DNA of 64,000 bases from contig NZ_RKMG01000002.1 of the NCBI RefSeq assembly GCF_003797145.1, positions 93,712 to 157,711 of the forward strand, written 5' to 3'. Position 1 is the stretch's first letter. Each line of letters starts with the position of its first letter. Shown in pieces: positions 32,813 through 44,096 of the stretch. The position numbers and the translations under genes were made by a program. The notes beneath the pieces were generated by a model that was given only the letters and a program-made list of their open reading frames with translations, searched no databases and was not told the DNA's origin. Source of the DNA: Aerococcus agrisoli. Its GTDB lineage: Bacteria > Bacillota > Bacilli > Lactobacillales > Aerococcaceae.

Positions 32813-33988
32813 TTATAAAACTTGTGCCAAAATGGCTACGGCTTGATCAATTTCATCCTTGCCAACGTTTAATGGTGGCAACAGACGTAGGACATTCCCT
32901 TTAGATGAGGTCACTAATAAACCTAGATTACTTGCTTCTTTAACAACATCAGCTACAGGTTTTGTCAAACCTATACCAATCAAAAGCCCTTGTCCCTTGA
33001 TTTCTGTGACATCAGGATGATTAAGCTTGGTGATTGCTTCTATTAAATAGGCAGATTTGTCCTGTACATTGGCTAAAAGATTGCGTTCTTCAAATGCATC
33101 TAAGATATAATTGCCGGCGGCGGTTGCTAGCGGATTTCCCCCGAAGGTTGTGCCGTGGTCGCCGGGTTGGAAATGATTGGCTACGTCCTTTTTCGCCACA
33201 ATAGCACCAATCGGGTAACCCCCTCCCAAACCCTTAGCCAGTGAAATGATATCTGGTTTCAAAGCAGTTTGTTGGTAAGCGAACATGGTACCCGTACGAC
33301 CTATCCCAGTTTGGACTTCGTCGATGATGACTAGGACATTCGCCTCATCTTGAATCTGATTCACAGTCTCAATGAACTCAGGTGTTAGCTGGTTGACGCC
33401 ACCTTCACCCTGAATCACCTCCACAATAACGGCTGCAGTATTAGGATTCACAGCCTCAATCAAAGCTTGGCTGTCGTTAAATGCTACATAAGAAAAACCA
33501 GGTAGTAGTGGTTCAAATCCAGTTTGTAAAGCGGGTTGGCCTGTTGCCGTTAAGGTAGCCATAGTTCGTCCGTGGAAAGATTGCTTCATTGAAATAATTT
33601 CATAGGCATCCGGTCCCTTGGTCTCAATGCCCCATTTACGGGCTAATTTCAAAGCCGCCTCATTGGCTTCTGCACCTGAATTGGCGAAAAATACTTGATC
33701 TAAACCAGACAAGTTCACCAATTTTTCAGCTAAATGGATACCAGGCTCATGCCAGAATAAGTTGGACACATGAATCAATTTACCAGCTTGCTGACTTAAA
33801 TGAGCCACAAAACCTGGATCCGCATGACCCAAAACGTTACATGCGATACCAGAAATAAAGTCTAGATATTTGTTGCCCTCAAGGTCTGTCACATACGTTC
33901 CTTGACCAGACACCATCACCTTGTCCGCCCGATTAAAGGTGTGCATGGTAACTTGTTCCCCTAAGGCAATTAGCGCTTCACTCGTCAT
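32813..33988 (-). CDS. argD: Acetylornithine aminotransferase
   Basis: A 391-residue class III PLP aminotransferase, catalysing N-acetylglutamate 5-semialdehyde to N-acetylornithine. The PLP lysine is in SLAKGLGGGYPIGA, the cofactor aspartate in VIIDEVQTGIGRTG, and the family motifs FANSGAEANEAALKLARKW and TTFGGNPLA are present. It is the last gene of the leftward argB-F-C-J-D operon, 12 bases after argJ. Length and order are normal. Confidence 0.96.
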   Translation of the reverse strand: MTSEALIALGEQVTMHTFNRADKVMVSGQGTYVTDLEGNKYLDFISGIACNVLGHADPGFVAHLSQQAGKLIHVSNLFWHEPGIHLAEKLVNLSGLDQVFFANSGAEANEAALKLARKWGIETKGPDAYEIISMKQSFHGRTMATLTATGQPALQTGFEPLLPGFSYVAFNDSQALIEAVNPNTAAVIVEVIQGEGGVNQLTPEFIETVNQIQDEANVLVIIDEVQTGIGRTGTMFAYQQTALKPDIISLAKGLGGGYPIGAIVAKKDVANHFQPGDHGTTFGGNPLATAAGNYILDAFEERNLLANVQDKSAYLIEAITKLNHPDVTEIKGQGLLIGIGLTKPVADVVKEASNLGLLVTSSKGNVLRLLPPLNVGKDEIDQAVAILAQVL

Positions 33989-34000
33989 TTTGAATCCCCC

Positions 34001-35254
34001 TTAACTCCTGTAATCTGCATTAATCTTGATATAATCTTCCGTCATATCCGCCGTCCACACTGACGCGTCGAATTCGCCGACCCCCATATCAATGGCAATC
34101 ACAATTTCTTTTTCTGATAAAATGGCTAGCGCCTGATTTTCATCGAACACTCGCCCTGCACCTTTCTCGCAAGTCACAATACTGCCCTTGTCTGACTGGA
34201 AGGCAATGCTCACTTTGTCGGTTTGGAAAACGCTTGGCTGAGCCTGACCAACCGCTGAAATCGCCCGTCCCCAATTGGCATCTTGGCCAAAAAGAGCTGT
34301 TTTCACTAAGGATGAAGTAGCGACTTGTTTGGCGATTTTAACAGCATCTTCTTTGCTACCAGCACCCTTTACTTGTACTTCTACAAATTTACTAGCACCT
34401 TCTCCGTCTTTAACAATTAATTGGGCCATTTCTAAACAAATGGCTTCTAATTGTTGGTAGAAAACTGCAATATTGGCCTTGCTTGGGGTAATTTGAACCT
34501 TGTTGGTTGAAGCAAGAATAATCGTGTCATTTGGGCTAGTATCCCCATCCACAGAGATTTGATTAAAAGTATTGGCAACCGCTGACTGTAACATTTGTTG
34601 GAAAGTAGCTTGGCCTAAATCAAAATCCGTCACGATATACGATAATAAAGTCCCTAAATTAGGATGAATCATCCCTGCACCCTTAGCAATGGCTGCCAAA
34701 TGAACTGTTTGACCATCAATTTCAAATTCATATGCAACTTGTTTGATAGTGGTATCAGTAGTCATAATAGCTTCAGCTGCTGGAATGGAATCCCCATCCG
34801 TCATTTGATGGGTCAATTTATTTACTTTTACATCGAAGGCATCCAGGTTCATTGGCACCCCAATTACACCCGTTGAACAAATCAAAACTTCTTCAGGTGC
34901 TATGTCTAATTGATCTGCTAGCACACTGGCCATCAAATGTACGTCGTAATCGCCTCGTGGCCCATTAAAAGTATTGGCATTGCCTGAATTAATCATGATT
35001 GCTTTGAATTGGCTATTTTCATTTAATAGTTTCTTGTCGTAAATGATGTGATGCGATTGCACGGCATTTTGCGTGAAGACAGCTGTCATGGTTGCACCCT
35101 TAGGGAAAAATATCAGGGCTAAATCTTTGGCATCTTTCTTAAATCCCGCATGTACACCCGAAACCCATACATCTTCAATGGCACACAAACCACCTGGAAT
35201 TTTTTGGACAGCCGTTTGGCTCAACTTGGCTTCTTCATGGATGGTATTTTTCAT
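34001..35254 (-). CDS. argJ: Glutamate N-acetyltransferase / ornithine acetyltransferase
   Basis: A 417-residue ArgJ. It recycles the acetyl group from N-acetylornithine to glutamate. The precursor is self-cleaved before a threonine; here the site reads KGAGMIHPNLGTLLSY, with Thr in the expected place although the usual Met-Ala-Thr-Met is Leu-Gly-Thr-Leu. Other features are the N-terminal VSGVHAGFKKDAKDLAL and the DGEGASKF motif. It lies between argC and argD in the operon. Confidence 0.95.
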   Translation of the reverse strand: MKNTIHEEAKLSQTAVQKIPGGLCAIEDVWVSGVHAGFKKDAKDLALIFFPKGATMTAVFTQNAVQSHHIIYDKKLLNENSQFKAIMINSGNANTFNGPRGDYDVHLMASVLADQLDIAPEEVLICSTGVIGVPMNLDAFDVKVNKLTHQMTDGDSIPAAEAIMTTDTTIKQVAYEFEIDGQTVHLAAIAKGAGMIHPNLGTLLSYIVTDFDLGQATFQQMLQSAVANTFNQISVDGDTSPNDTIILASTNKVQITPSKANIAVFYQQLEAICLEMAQLIVKDGEGASKFVEVQVKGAGSKEDAVKIAKQVATSSLVKTALFGQDANWGRAISAVGQAQPSVFQTDKVSIAFQSDKGSIVTCEKGAGRVFDENQALAILSEKEIVIAIDMGVGEFDASVWTADMTEDYIKINADYRS

Positions 35255-35275
35255 TTCATGACTCCTTTCTCGATA

Positions 35276-36319
35276 TTATGGCATTAATGGTATTTGTGTT
35301 AAGCCTAAATTTTCTTCTAAGCCGTACATGATGTTCATATTTTGGACTGCTTGTCCTGAAGCACCCTTCATTAAATTATCAATGACAGCGAAAATAATGA
35401 GACGATTGGTCCGTACATCCACTTTCACTTGAATTTGGGTGAAATTAGAACCACGCACATGTTTGATTTGCGGTAGACCTGCTTCCTCAGATAATACATG
35501 CACAAAATACTCATCTTGATAATAATCTTGATATAAAGCTCTAATGGCATCTTCGGTGATATCTTCTTTTAAATTGACATAAATTGTAGCGTGAATACCA
35601 CGTTCCGTTGGTAATAAATGCGGGGTAAATTGAACTTGAATTTCCTCCCCAGCTTCTAGGCTCAGGATTTGTTCAATCTCTGGAATGTGTCTGTGGGTAA
35701 GTGGATTATAGGCGTAAAAATTATTGCCTAGTTCAGTCAGTAGATTACTGATTTTTGCTGAACGACCTGCACCAGATACACCTGTCTTGGCATCGATAAT
35801 AATCGAAGACTGATCAATAAAATCAGCGCCAATTACCGGAAGCAAGCCAAGTAAACTACAGGTTACAAAGCAACCAGGGTTGGCAATTAATTGTGCCCCT
35901 TTCACAGTATGACGGTTGATTTCTGGTAAACCATAGACGGCTTGTGGTAATAATTCGGGTGCACTTTGCGGAATCCCATAATATTTTTCATAAACCGCAG
36001 TATCTTGCAATCTGAAATCACCAGATAAATCGATGACCTTAACCCCATAACGCAAAGCTTCTGGGACCATTTCCATGGCAACTCCTTGTGGTAAACAAAG
36101 GAAAATGACATCGACATTTGGCAAAATCTTATCCGCTTCATATGCGACAAATTTTTGATCAATAAGACCCATGAATTGAGGGAAATAGCTTTGAACTGGT
36201 GTCCCTGCTGCTTGACGAGATGTTACATAGGCAATGTCAACATCCGGGCGTGGTAAAAGTAAACGCATCAATTCTTCACCTGTATACCCTGTTGCCCCAA
36301 CAATTGCTACCTTAATCAT
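35276..36319 (-). CDS. argC: N-acetyl-gamma-glutamyl-phosphate reductase
   Basis: A 347-residue dehydrogenase. The NADP-binding start VAIVGATGYTGEELMRLL, the catalytic cysteine in NPGCFVTCSLLGLLP and the substrate histidine in HRHIPEIEQ are all present. It converts N-acetylglutamyl phosphate to the semialdehyde. It follows argF by 17 bases. Normal length, no defects. Confidence 0.96.
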   Translation of the reverse strand: MIKVAIVGATGYTGEELMRLLLPRPDVDIAYVTSRQAAGTPVQSYFPQFMGLIDQKFVAYEADKILPNVDVIFLCLPQGVAMEMVPEALRYGVKVIDLSGDFRLQDTAVYEKYYGIPQSAPELLPQAVYGLPEINRHTVKGAQLIANPGCFVTCSLLGLLPVIGADFIDQSSIIIDAKTGVSGAGRSAKISNLLTELGNNFYAYNPLTHRHIPEIEQILSLEAGEEIQVQFTPHLLPTERGIHATIYVNLKEDITEDAIRALYQDYYQDEYFVHVLSEEAGLPQIKHVRGSNFTQIQVKVDVRTNRLIIFAVIDNLMKGASGQAVQNMNIMYGLEENLGLTQIPLMP

Positions 36320-36336
36320 AATTCCATCATTCCTCC

Positions 36337-37344
36337 TTACACTTCTGGACAGAATAAATTACCGTTTGTCGCTGCCATGATTGCCTTAATCGAATGTAGG
36401 CGATTTTCCGCTTGCTGGAATTGTTTGGCATATGGCGCTTGGAAAACTTCATCGGTTACTTCCATTTCAGTGTAGCCATATTGCGCTGCAACTTTTTGAC
36501 CATATTGGGTTTCAGTATCGTGAAAAGCAGGTAGACAATGTAAGAAGATAAAGTCTGGGTTTTCAACGTGTGCCAATAAGTCCGCATTCACTTGATACGA
36601 CATTAACAAATTGATACGTTCTTCAAACTTGTCTTCCTCACCCATAGATACCCATACATCGGTATAGATGATGTCTGCGGGCTTCACAGCTGCAATTGGA
36701 TCATCCGTAATGGTAATCACGGCGCCAGTGTCTTCGGCTACTACTTGTGCTGCAGCGACAATCTTAGGATCTGGTTGTAAGCTTGGTGTTGAGGCAATGG
36801 TAATGTTGACCCCTAATTTGGCACCTGCAACCATTAAGGAATTGGCCATGTTGTTCCGACCATCCCCTAGATAAACCAAAGTAAGTCCTTTTAACTGACC
36901 AAAAATTTCTTTAATGGTCATAAAGTCAGCAATCATTTGGGTTGGATGCCAATCATCGGTTAAGCCATTCCAAACTGGCACACCTGAATTGGCGGCTAGC
37001 GCTTCAACGGCTTCCTGACTGAACCCACGATACTCAATGCCATCAAACATAGACCCCAAGACTTTGGCTGTGTCGACAACTGATTCCTTCTTGCCTAATT
37101 GAATGTCATTGGCACCAAGATATTCTGGGTGACCACCTAAGTCAGATACAGCTACAGTAAAGGCCGCACGTGTTCTAGTTGATGATTTTTCAAATAGTAA
37201 AGCGATATTTTGACCTTTTAAATATTCGTGAGGAATATGATTTTTCTTCAACGCTTTTAAATGAATGGCGAAATCAACCAAATACGCCACTTCTTGGCTA
37301 GTGAAATCTAATAGTTTTAGGAAACTTTTGCCTTGGAAATTCAT
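36337..37344 (-). CDS. argF: Ornithine carbamoyltransferase
   Basis: A 335-residue transcarbamylase with the carbamoyl phosphate motif [11 protein letters not shown], the ornithine motif HCLPAFHD and the [17 protein letters not shown] segment. It catalyses citrulline formation in arginine synthesis. Catabolic (arcB) forms are similar, but the location inside an arg biosynthetic operon under Arg T-boxes, with no arcA or arcC, makes the anabolic role likely. Confidence 0.93.
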   Translation of the reverse strand: MNFQGKSFLKLLDFTSQEVAYLVDFAIHLKALKKNHIPHEYLKGQNIALLFEKSSTRTRAAFTVAVSDLGGHPEYLGANDIQLGKKESVVDTAKVLGSMFDGIEYRGFSQEAVEALAANSGVPVWNGLTDDWHPTQMIADFMTIKEIFGQLKGLTLVYLGDGRNNMANSLMVAGAKLGVNITIASTPSLQPDPKIVAAAQVVAEDTGAVITITDDPIAAVKPADIIYTDVWVSMGEEDKFEERINLLMSYQVNADLLAHVENPDFIFLHCLPAFHDTETQYGQKVAAQYGYTEMEVTDEVFQAPYAKQFQQAENRLHSIKAIMAATNGNLFCPEV

Positions 37345-37359
37345 GGATATAACCTCTTT

Positions 37360-38223
37360 CTATGCTGTAATCATGGTGCCGATGCCGTCTTTAGTAAACA
37401 ATTCTAAAATCAACGCATGATCGATTGTGCCATCGATAATTTGACAGGTTTTCACGCCTTCTTCGATTGCTTGGATACAGTTCATCACTTTAGGAATCAT
37501 ACCGCCTGTAATAATGCCCACATCAATCGCTTCAAGAATTTCAGCCTTGGACATTTGCGAATATAAAGTTGATGGATCTTTCGGGTCCTTATAAATACCA
37601 TTGATGTCGGTCAGATAAATCATTTTTTCCGCCTGAAGTGCTGCTGCAATATAGGCCGCCGCTTCATCCGAATTCAAATTCAAACTCTCACCATTTGGTC
37701 CATAAGCAATTGGTGCAATGACGGGTACCAAATCAGCTGCAAGGACTTGATGCAAGTAGCCCGTATTGATTTTAGTCACCTGACCAACTTGCCCTAGCGA
37801 TGGATCTTTTTGGACTGCTTCAATCACTTTGTTGTCCTTACCAGACAGTGAAACCGTCGCAATATCTTGCTCATTCAGTAAAGTCGTGATATTCGGTGAT
37901 ACGAGTCCTGTTAAAACCATTTCCACCGTCTGCATCATTTCACTTGTGGTAACACGGAGCCCATTATGAAACTCCGACTCAATCCCTTGAACCGCTAGCA
38001 TCTTGTTGATTTCCGGACCGCCACCGTGAACAATCACTGGCTTCATCCCAACATATTTCAACCAAACAATATCGGAAATTACCTTTTCACGCATCTCTTT
38101 AGATACCATGGCATGACCGCCATACTTGATGACCACTATTTTTTGGTAAAAATCTTTGATATAGGATAATGAATCGATTAAAATACTGGCTTTTTCAATT
38201 GCTTGCTTGGAAACTTGTGACAT
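37360..38223 (-). CDS. argB: Acetylglutamate kinase
   Basis: A 287-residue amino-acid kinase with KYGGHAM, VHGGGPEINKM and the later NLNSDEAAAYIAAAL, IYLTDINGIYKDP and GGMIPKV motifs. It phosphorylates N-acetylglutamate. It is the first gene of the operon, with AGGAGGAGG just before the start and the T-box leaders immediately upstream. Confidence 0.96.
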   Translation of the reverse strand: MSQVSKQAIEKASILIDSLSYIKDFYQKIVVIKYGGHAMVSKEMREKVISDIVWLKYVGMKPVIVHGGGPEINKMLAVQGIESEFHNGLRVTTSEMMQTVEMVLTGLVSPNITTLLNEQDIATVSLSGKDNKVIEAVQKDPSLGQVGQVTKINTGYLHQVLAADLVPVIAPIAYGPNGESLNLNSDEAAAYIAAALQAEKMIYLTDINGIYKDPKDPSTLYSQMSKAEILEAIDVGIITGGMIPKVMNCIQAIEEGVKTCQIIDGTIDHALILELFTKDGIGTMITA

Positions 38224-38240
38224 AAAAATCCTCCTCCTAA

Positions 38241-38505
38241 AAAAATAACGTCTCTATACTTACTTGCGTAAATATAGAGACGTTTTACCCGCGGTACCAC
38301 TCTATTTGACACATTCCCCTATATACATAGTGACTGTATCCCCTCAAATCCTAACGCTGATGCGGCGTTTCTGTTCACCAATCACAAAAATTAGCTTACA
38401 GAAATCTATTAAAGTGCGCTTCAATTGGTGCAACATAGTAACCTCTCACCCTTGTTACCTCGCTATGATGATTCCCAACATACTCGCTTTATCTCATTAT
38501 TTAAT
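38241..38505 (-). promoter_or_regulatory. Proximal T-box leader (Arg), with terminator
   Basis: T-box sequence AGAGTGGTACCGCGGG at 38303-38288; competing terminator 38241-38283 (AACGTCTCTATA pairing with its complement, then a T run). Stem I base pairs about 38496-38485 with 38414-38407; the AGTA bulge is present, and the specifier in the 3' strand reads CGC (38418-38416) followed by the conserved A. CGC is an arginine codon. Uncharged tRNA-Arg would stabilise the antiterminator and allow argB-F-C-J-D transcription. It is the second of two in series. Confidence 0.85.
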
Positions 38506-38508
38506 TGT

Positions 38509-38770
38509 ATAAAAAAGCCCCGTTCCATGTTCAAATAGAACATAGAGACGAGGCTTATCCGTGGTACCACTCTAGTTAACTCAAATAACATTTGAATTCA
38601 CTCGATTTTGTTAACGCTGCTTCAGCGAATTTGGCTAAATTGCTTCACCAAATTGTCGATAAAGTGCGGTTCAGTCAGTTTGTTTTATTAGGCTTCCACT
38701 CTACCCTAAATCGCTTTGAAAACGCATCTAACTTACTCTCTTTATCTTTGACTCGTTATGATATTGAAGT
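38509..38770 (-). promoter_or_regulatory. Distal T-box leader (Arg), with terminator
   Basis: T-box sequence AGAGTGGTACCACGG at 38573-38559; terminator 38511-38556 (AGCCTCGT... pairing with ACGGGGCT, then a T run). The base of stem I is GATAAAG with CTTTATC, with an AGTA bulge beside it, and the specifier is CGC (38668-38666) followed by A, in the same CGCACTTTA context as the proximal leader. Together they form a tandem arginine-responsive control of the arg operon. Confidence 0.82.
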
Positions 38771-38771
38771 A

Positions 38772-38800
38772 AGTTTATTAGCATTTGATGATAAAGTCAA
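38772..38800 (-). promoter_or_regulatory. Promoter of the arg operon leader
   Basis: TTGACT (38800-38795) and TAAACT (38777-38772) on the minus strand are separated by 17 bases, upstream of the distal T-box stem I. Transcription would start near 38765. It lies just behind the stop of the upstream dehydrogenase gene. Confidence 0.6.
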
Positions 38801-38829
38801 GCAATTTTCTCATATTTTATACAAAAAAT

Positions 38830-39720
38830 TTAAAATTCCTTATGCCCACCAAAGTTATAACGCATAGCTGACAAGGCTTGATTAGAAAATGACAAAGCTT
38901 TTAGACTCGCATTTCGTTTCATTAAAGATAAGGCAATCGTTGGCACCGCCACTTCTTCTTCCAAGGCTTCTTGGATCATCCATTTAGCTTCACCAGATGC
39001 GGCTACTTGGTTGGTAAAGCTAGATAATTCCTTATCTTTCGCTAATTCCGCGTGAATATTTGATAACAAGGCCGATTCAATAATCGAACCAAATTCCCAA
39101 TTTCCTGTCACTTCCGCTAGGTCATACTGATAATGTGATTGTTCTTTTAATAACTCCAGACCTTCAGCAAGTGCCTGCATCATCCCGTATTCAATCCCAT
39201 TATGCACCATTTTTAAATAATGCCCGCTACCGATACCTTCGTAGGCTTGGAAACCATTTGCGACACATAGTGATGATAAAAGTGCTAACAAGTCTTTGCT
39301 TGCAGTCTCTTTGCCACCAAGCATCATGCATGCCCCATAACGTGCGCCATGGACCCCGCCAGATAAACCACAATCATGATAATCAATACCTACAGCCGCC
39401 AATTGATTTGCCGCTTCAATCGACACCTGATATTGTGCATTCGCGAAGTCGACGATGGTATCGCCAGATTTTAGCGTACCCGCCAATTGTGCAATCATTC
39501 CTTGGGTAATTGGTCCCGCCGGTAATAACAATAAGACCAGATTTTTGTCACTGGCATCTTTCAATACCGCAAGATCATCCAAGTAAGTCAAATTCGCATG
39601 CGAAAAACTTTCACGCACACTGGTATTGATATCGAAACCATTCACTTGATGGCCCTTATCTAACATCTGCTTGGTGATATTTAGACCCATTTTCCCCAAA
39701 CCGACAACTGTAATTTGCAT
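38830..39720 (-). CDS. 6-phosphogluconate dehydrogenase-like protein (YqeC type)
   Basis: Start set at ATG 39720 (MQITVVGLGKMG) behind GGAGGAAAT; 296 residues, the short YqeC-type length. The NAD(P)-binding motif is GLGKMGLNITKQM, and the catalytic region KMVHNGIEYGMMQ is intact. The substrate-binding motif, usually DGGNS, reads DFANA here, and the following loop is LSGGVHGARYG. This points to an altered or relaxed substrate. It is nine bases after a 6-phospho-beta-glucosidase gene and thus probably part of that operon, where it may act on a phosphosugar acid. Confidence 0.78.
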   Translation of the reverse strand: MQITVVGLGKMGLNITKQMLDKGHQVNGFDINTSVRESFSHANLTYLDDLAVLKDASDKNLVLLLLPAGPITQGMIAQLAGTLKSGDTIVDFANAQYQVSIEAANQLAAVGIDYHDCGLSGGVHGARYGACMMLGGKETASKDLLALLSSLCVANGFQAYEGIGSGHYLKMVHNGIEYGMMQALAEGLELLKEQSHYQYDLAEVTGNWEFGSIIESALLSNIHAELAKDKELSSFTNQVAASGEAKWMIQEALEEEVAVPTIALSLMKRNASLKALSFSNQALSAMRYNFGGHKEF

Positions 39721-39740
39721 AATTTCCTCCACTTTAATCC

Positions 39741-41490
<1,750 letters not shown>

Positions 41491-41811
41491 CTATTCCTTT
41501 ACTAAGTTCAATGCTTGATTTAATACTTTTTGTCCGTCCATGGTGCCATAATCACGTGGTGGAATTGTGGCAATGGGAATATTTTTAGCTGATAATTCGC
41601 TCTTATAGGTCTCTTCAAAGAAACGGACATGAGGACCAAGTAAAACCACATCAACCGGATTCGACTCGATATATTCCATAGCCTCAGTTGATGGTTTCGC
41701 TAACACTTCTGCAGCGACATTCGCCTCGTCAATAGCAATTTTCATTGCTCGAACGAGCATGCTGGTAGACATGCCTGCCGAGCAAACAAGCATAATTTTA
41801 ATGTTGTCCAT
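41491..41811 (-). CDS. PTS lactose/cellobiose-specific IIB component
   Basis: A 106-residue IIB with the phosphocysteine in LVCSAGMSTSMLV at the N-terminus and VVLLGPHVRFF later. It transfers phosphate to the sugar during import. It is one of two IIB genes in this region; the other is at 44,097-44,414. It starts 16 bases after the regulator gene. Confidence 0.93.
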   Translation of the reverse strand: MDNIKIMLVCSAGMSTSMLVRAMKIAIDEANVAAEVLAKPSTEAMEYIESNPVDVVLLGPHVRFFEETYKSELSAKNIPIATIPPRDYGTMDGQKVLNQALNLVKE

Positions 41812-41826
41812 ATTGCGTTCCGCCTC

Positions 41827-43830
41827 CTATTCGAAGATATTCTCCATAAACATGCGTTTAAAATGCTCGAAGGTCGCCTTTTTCACAAAAGCACTGACCC
41901 CTTCTTGGTGACTGATGAATTCCGCTAGGCCATTATTGATTGTATCTAGGCCTTTGTTGGCAATTTTGGAATGCGACATCAAGAAAATGAGTTGAATTTG
42001 CTGATGGTCGTCATCCCAATCTAGCCCGTCAGCCACAACCCCTACAACGATTTCCGAATTGATCCCAACTGGTTGCGCTGGATGTGGAAAAGCCACTTGG
42101 TCTGAAAAAGCGAGCGAGCCAAATTGTTCACGAATCTGAATTTGATTGGTCAAATCTTGATAAAAATCAATTTCTTTGATATCCGTCAAGCGCGATGCCA
42201 TGGCAATGAGTGCTTCGTCGCGTGTGATTGGTCCTTCAAACACAATGAACCGTTGTGGACTAAAGTAGCGTGCAAACAAGTCTTGAATTTCTTTTTTCGC
42301 TTGTCCCTGTGCTTCTAGTCCTTGTTTTGGTGATTTTGGACTATGAATATAAGCGTTGAGGGTATCCACATCTTGTTTGTTTAAAAAGACGCTGACCTTA
42401 ACGACGGGCACGTGGTAGAAAGATGTAGAGATATCAATTGTTGAAATGATTAAATCCACATTTTCTAATTTGCGGTCATTTAATTGATAGTAGGAAATGA
42501 CGTCAACAATATGAAAGTTTTGGGCAAATTCATTTTCCAAACGATTTTTCAGCATTTGTGCACTGCCTAAACCGGTCGCACAAATGACAATGACGTTCAC
42601 TTTCATTTCCTGTTTATGGCGCTCCACAGCAGCCAGTATATGAAGGAGAATATATGCCCATTCATGATCACTCACTTGGTAACTCGCAAGCGCTGGCATA
42701 CTTGCAAAGGCTTGTTTAGTAGCTTGTAGTAAAGGGCCATATTTTTCATCAATTTCGTCATAAAGTGGATTATCTAAGGTCAAATCGTTAGCCAATCTGG
42801 TTAAGAGTGGTTCGAAATGAACTTTTAAGCCTAAGATTAATTGATGATCAATCGCAAACTGGTCCACTTTTAAAGCGTCTAATCGATAAAGCGCTGTCAT
42901 AATTTGCTGTTCCAGTTCATCTTCCTCACCTTCAACCAATAAGTTACTATGATTGGCTTTTGATTTCAGATGCAAGGCAATATAGGCTGCCTCATGTTTG
43001 GGAAAATGAACATCGATCAACTGTTCAATGTTAGCGATAATTTTCTCGGCAACGAACAATTCTTTTGTATATGTGACTGGCGTTTCAAGATTTGGATTCT
43101 CTAGTACAAACCCTTTTTCATTACGTTTGATCGCTAGGGCTATATGCATGACTAAATTTTGTAAAACGTAATCCGATAATATAACCTCAAACTCACGACA
43201 AATTTCTAAAACGATAATAAAAATTGTCTCCATTGAGAATCCTTCAAATTGATAATCGAACAATTCTGAATTGATATAATCCACTGATTTTGTCGTATAG
43301 AAGTAGTTGAGGATAAAACGACGTTTGTCCATTTCGTCACCGGTAATGGTGATATAACCATCCTGGTCATAGATCAGATTCAAGCGAAAATCTTTAATGC
43401 GACTTTTTATCATTTGTACGAGATTGGATACCGTTGAACGACTGATAAACATCCGGTCGACCAGGTCATCAATGGTTACTTGTTGGTTTTCCAAAAGAAT
43501 GGTATTTAAGATAAACCGTTCGCGATCCTCACTATCCGTGAGTAAATTGCTACCTTCCACATCAAAACGTTGATTTTTAATAAATTCCATCAATTGATAG
43601 AAGGTTTGATGGTCTTCAATATGTAATTGATACCCGCTCCCTTTCTTCATCTCAATATGGCCACCATAGGCTGACACGACCGTAAATAGATTTTGAATAT
43701 ACTTACGTATGGTTTTATCTGAAAGATTTAAATGTAAGGCGATTTCCTTGCTAGGTATGTAGTCACCCTGTTTGTCGAAAAGAAACTGTATAATTTCTAT
43801 TTCTGTATGATTGATTGTTGGTTGTTTCAT
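41827..43830 (-). CDS. PRD-containing transcription activator with PTS domains (LicR/CelR/MtlR type)
   Basis: A 667-residue activator; start ATG 43830 (an in-frame GTG lies at 43839). Two helix-turn-helix parts lie at about 10-60 and 105-165 (VDRMFISRSTVSNLVQM). Two PRD-like regions follow (about 190-400), then a IIB-like domain with VICATGLGSAQML (about 410-490), and a IIA-type domain at the C-terminus (520-667) with the active histidine in FPHPAQP. Such proteins activate PTS operons when phosphorylated by HPr and not by the IIB. Two identical promoter modules upstream of the two operons are its likely targets. Confidence 0.88.
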   Translation of the reverse strand: MKQPTINHTEIEIIQFLFDKQGDYIPSKEIALHLNLSDKTIRKYIQNLFTVVSAYGGHIEMKKGSGYQLHIEDHQTFYQLMEFIKNQRFDVEGSNLLTDSEDRERFILNTILLENQQVTIDDLVDRMFISRSTVSNLVQMIKSRIKDFRLNLIYDQDGYITITGDEMDKRRFILNYFYTTKSVDYINSELFDYQFEGFSMETIFIIVLEICREFEVILSDYVLQNLVMHIALAIKRNEKGFVLENPNLETPVTYTKELFVAEKIIANIEQLIDVHFPKHEAAYIALHLKSKANHSNLLVEGEEDELEQQIMTALYRLDALKVDQFAIDHQLILGLKVHFEPLLTRLANDLTLDNPLYDEIDEKYGPLLQATKQAFASMPALASYQVSDHEWAYILLHILAAVERHKQEMKVNVIVICATGLGSAQMLKNRLENEFAQNFHIVDVISYYQLNDRKLENVDLIISTIDISTSFYHVPVVKVSVFLNKQDVDTLNAYIHSPKSPKQGLEAQGQAKKEIQDLFARYFSPQRFIVFEGPITRDEALIAMASRLTDIKEIDFYQDLTNQIQIREQFGSLAFSDQVAFPHPAQPVGINSEIVVGVVADGLDWDDDHQQIQLIFLMSHSKIANKGLDTINNGLAEFISHQEGVSAFVKKATFEHFKRMFMENIFE

Positions 43831-43931
43831 TTTCGTCACTCTCTACCCTTTATTTTCCGAGCTGGTGTTTGTCATGCATCACCTGTAAATGAAGCTTTTC
43901 ATAGCAATCATGCAAACTATCTTTGCTATAA

Positions 43932-44010
43932 GTAAATTGTATGATTGATTTGTAACCATGTAAAGGCATACATAATCGCTTATCTTCCGCTTTGAAGTGG
44001 AAGATGTATT
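43932..44010 (-). promoter_or_regulatory. Promoter, cre-like site and palindromic operator of the regulator operon
   Basis: On the minus strand: operator TTCCACTTCAAAGCGGAA (44002-43985), then 18 bases, then TTTACA (-35, about 43964-43959), 17 bases and TACAAT (-10, about 43941-43936). A cre-like TGTATGCCTTTACA overlaps the -35. The same order and spacing occurs before the IIC operon. It suggests activation by the PRD regulator and repression by CcpA, both inferred. Confidence 0.65.
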
Positions 44011-44096
44011 GTCTACTAGTGGAAGAAGTGGAAAAGAAAAACCACCTACCTATTCCGCTAGAAAAATCTAGCCAAAATAAGTAGGTGATTCAATGA

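Noticed and set aside
38264..38867. Two plus-strand open frames in the arg leader region
   Set aside because: They lie opposite the two T-box leaders and their amino-acid sequence is dictated by terminator and T-box bases; neither has a ribosome site.
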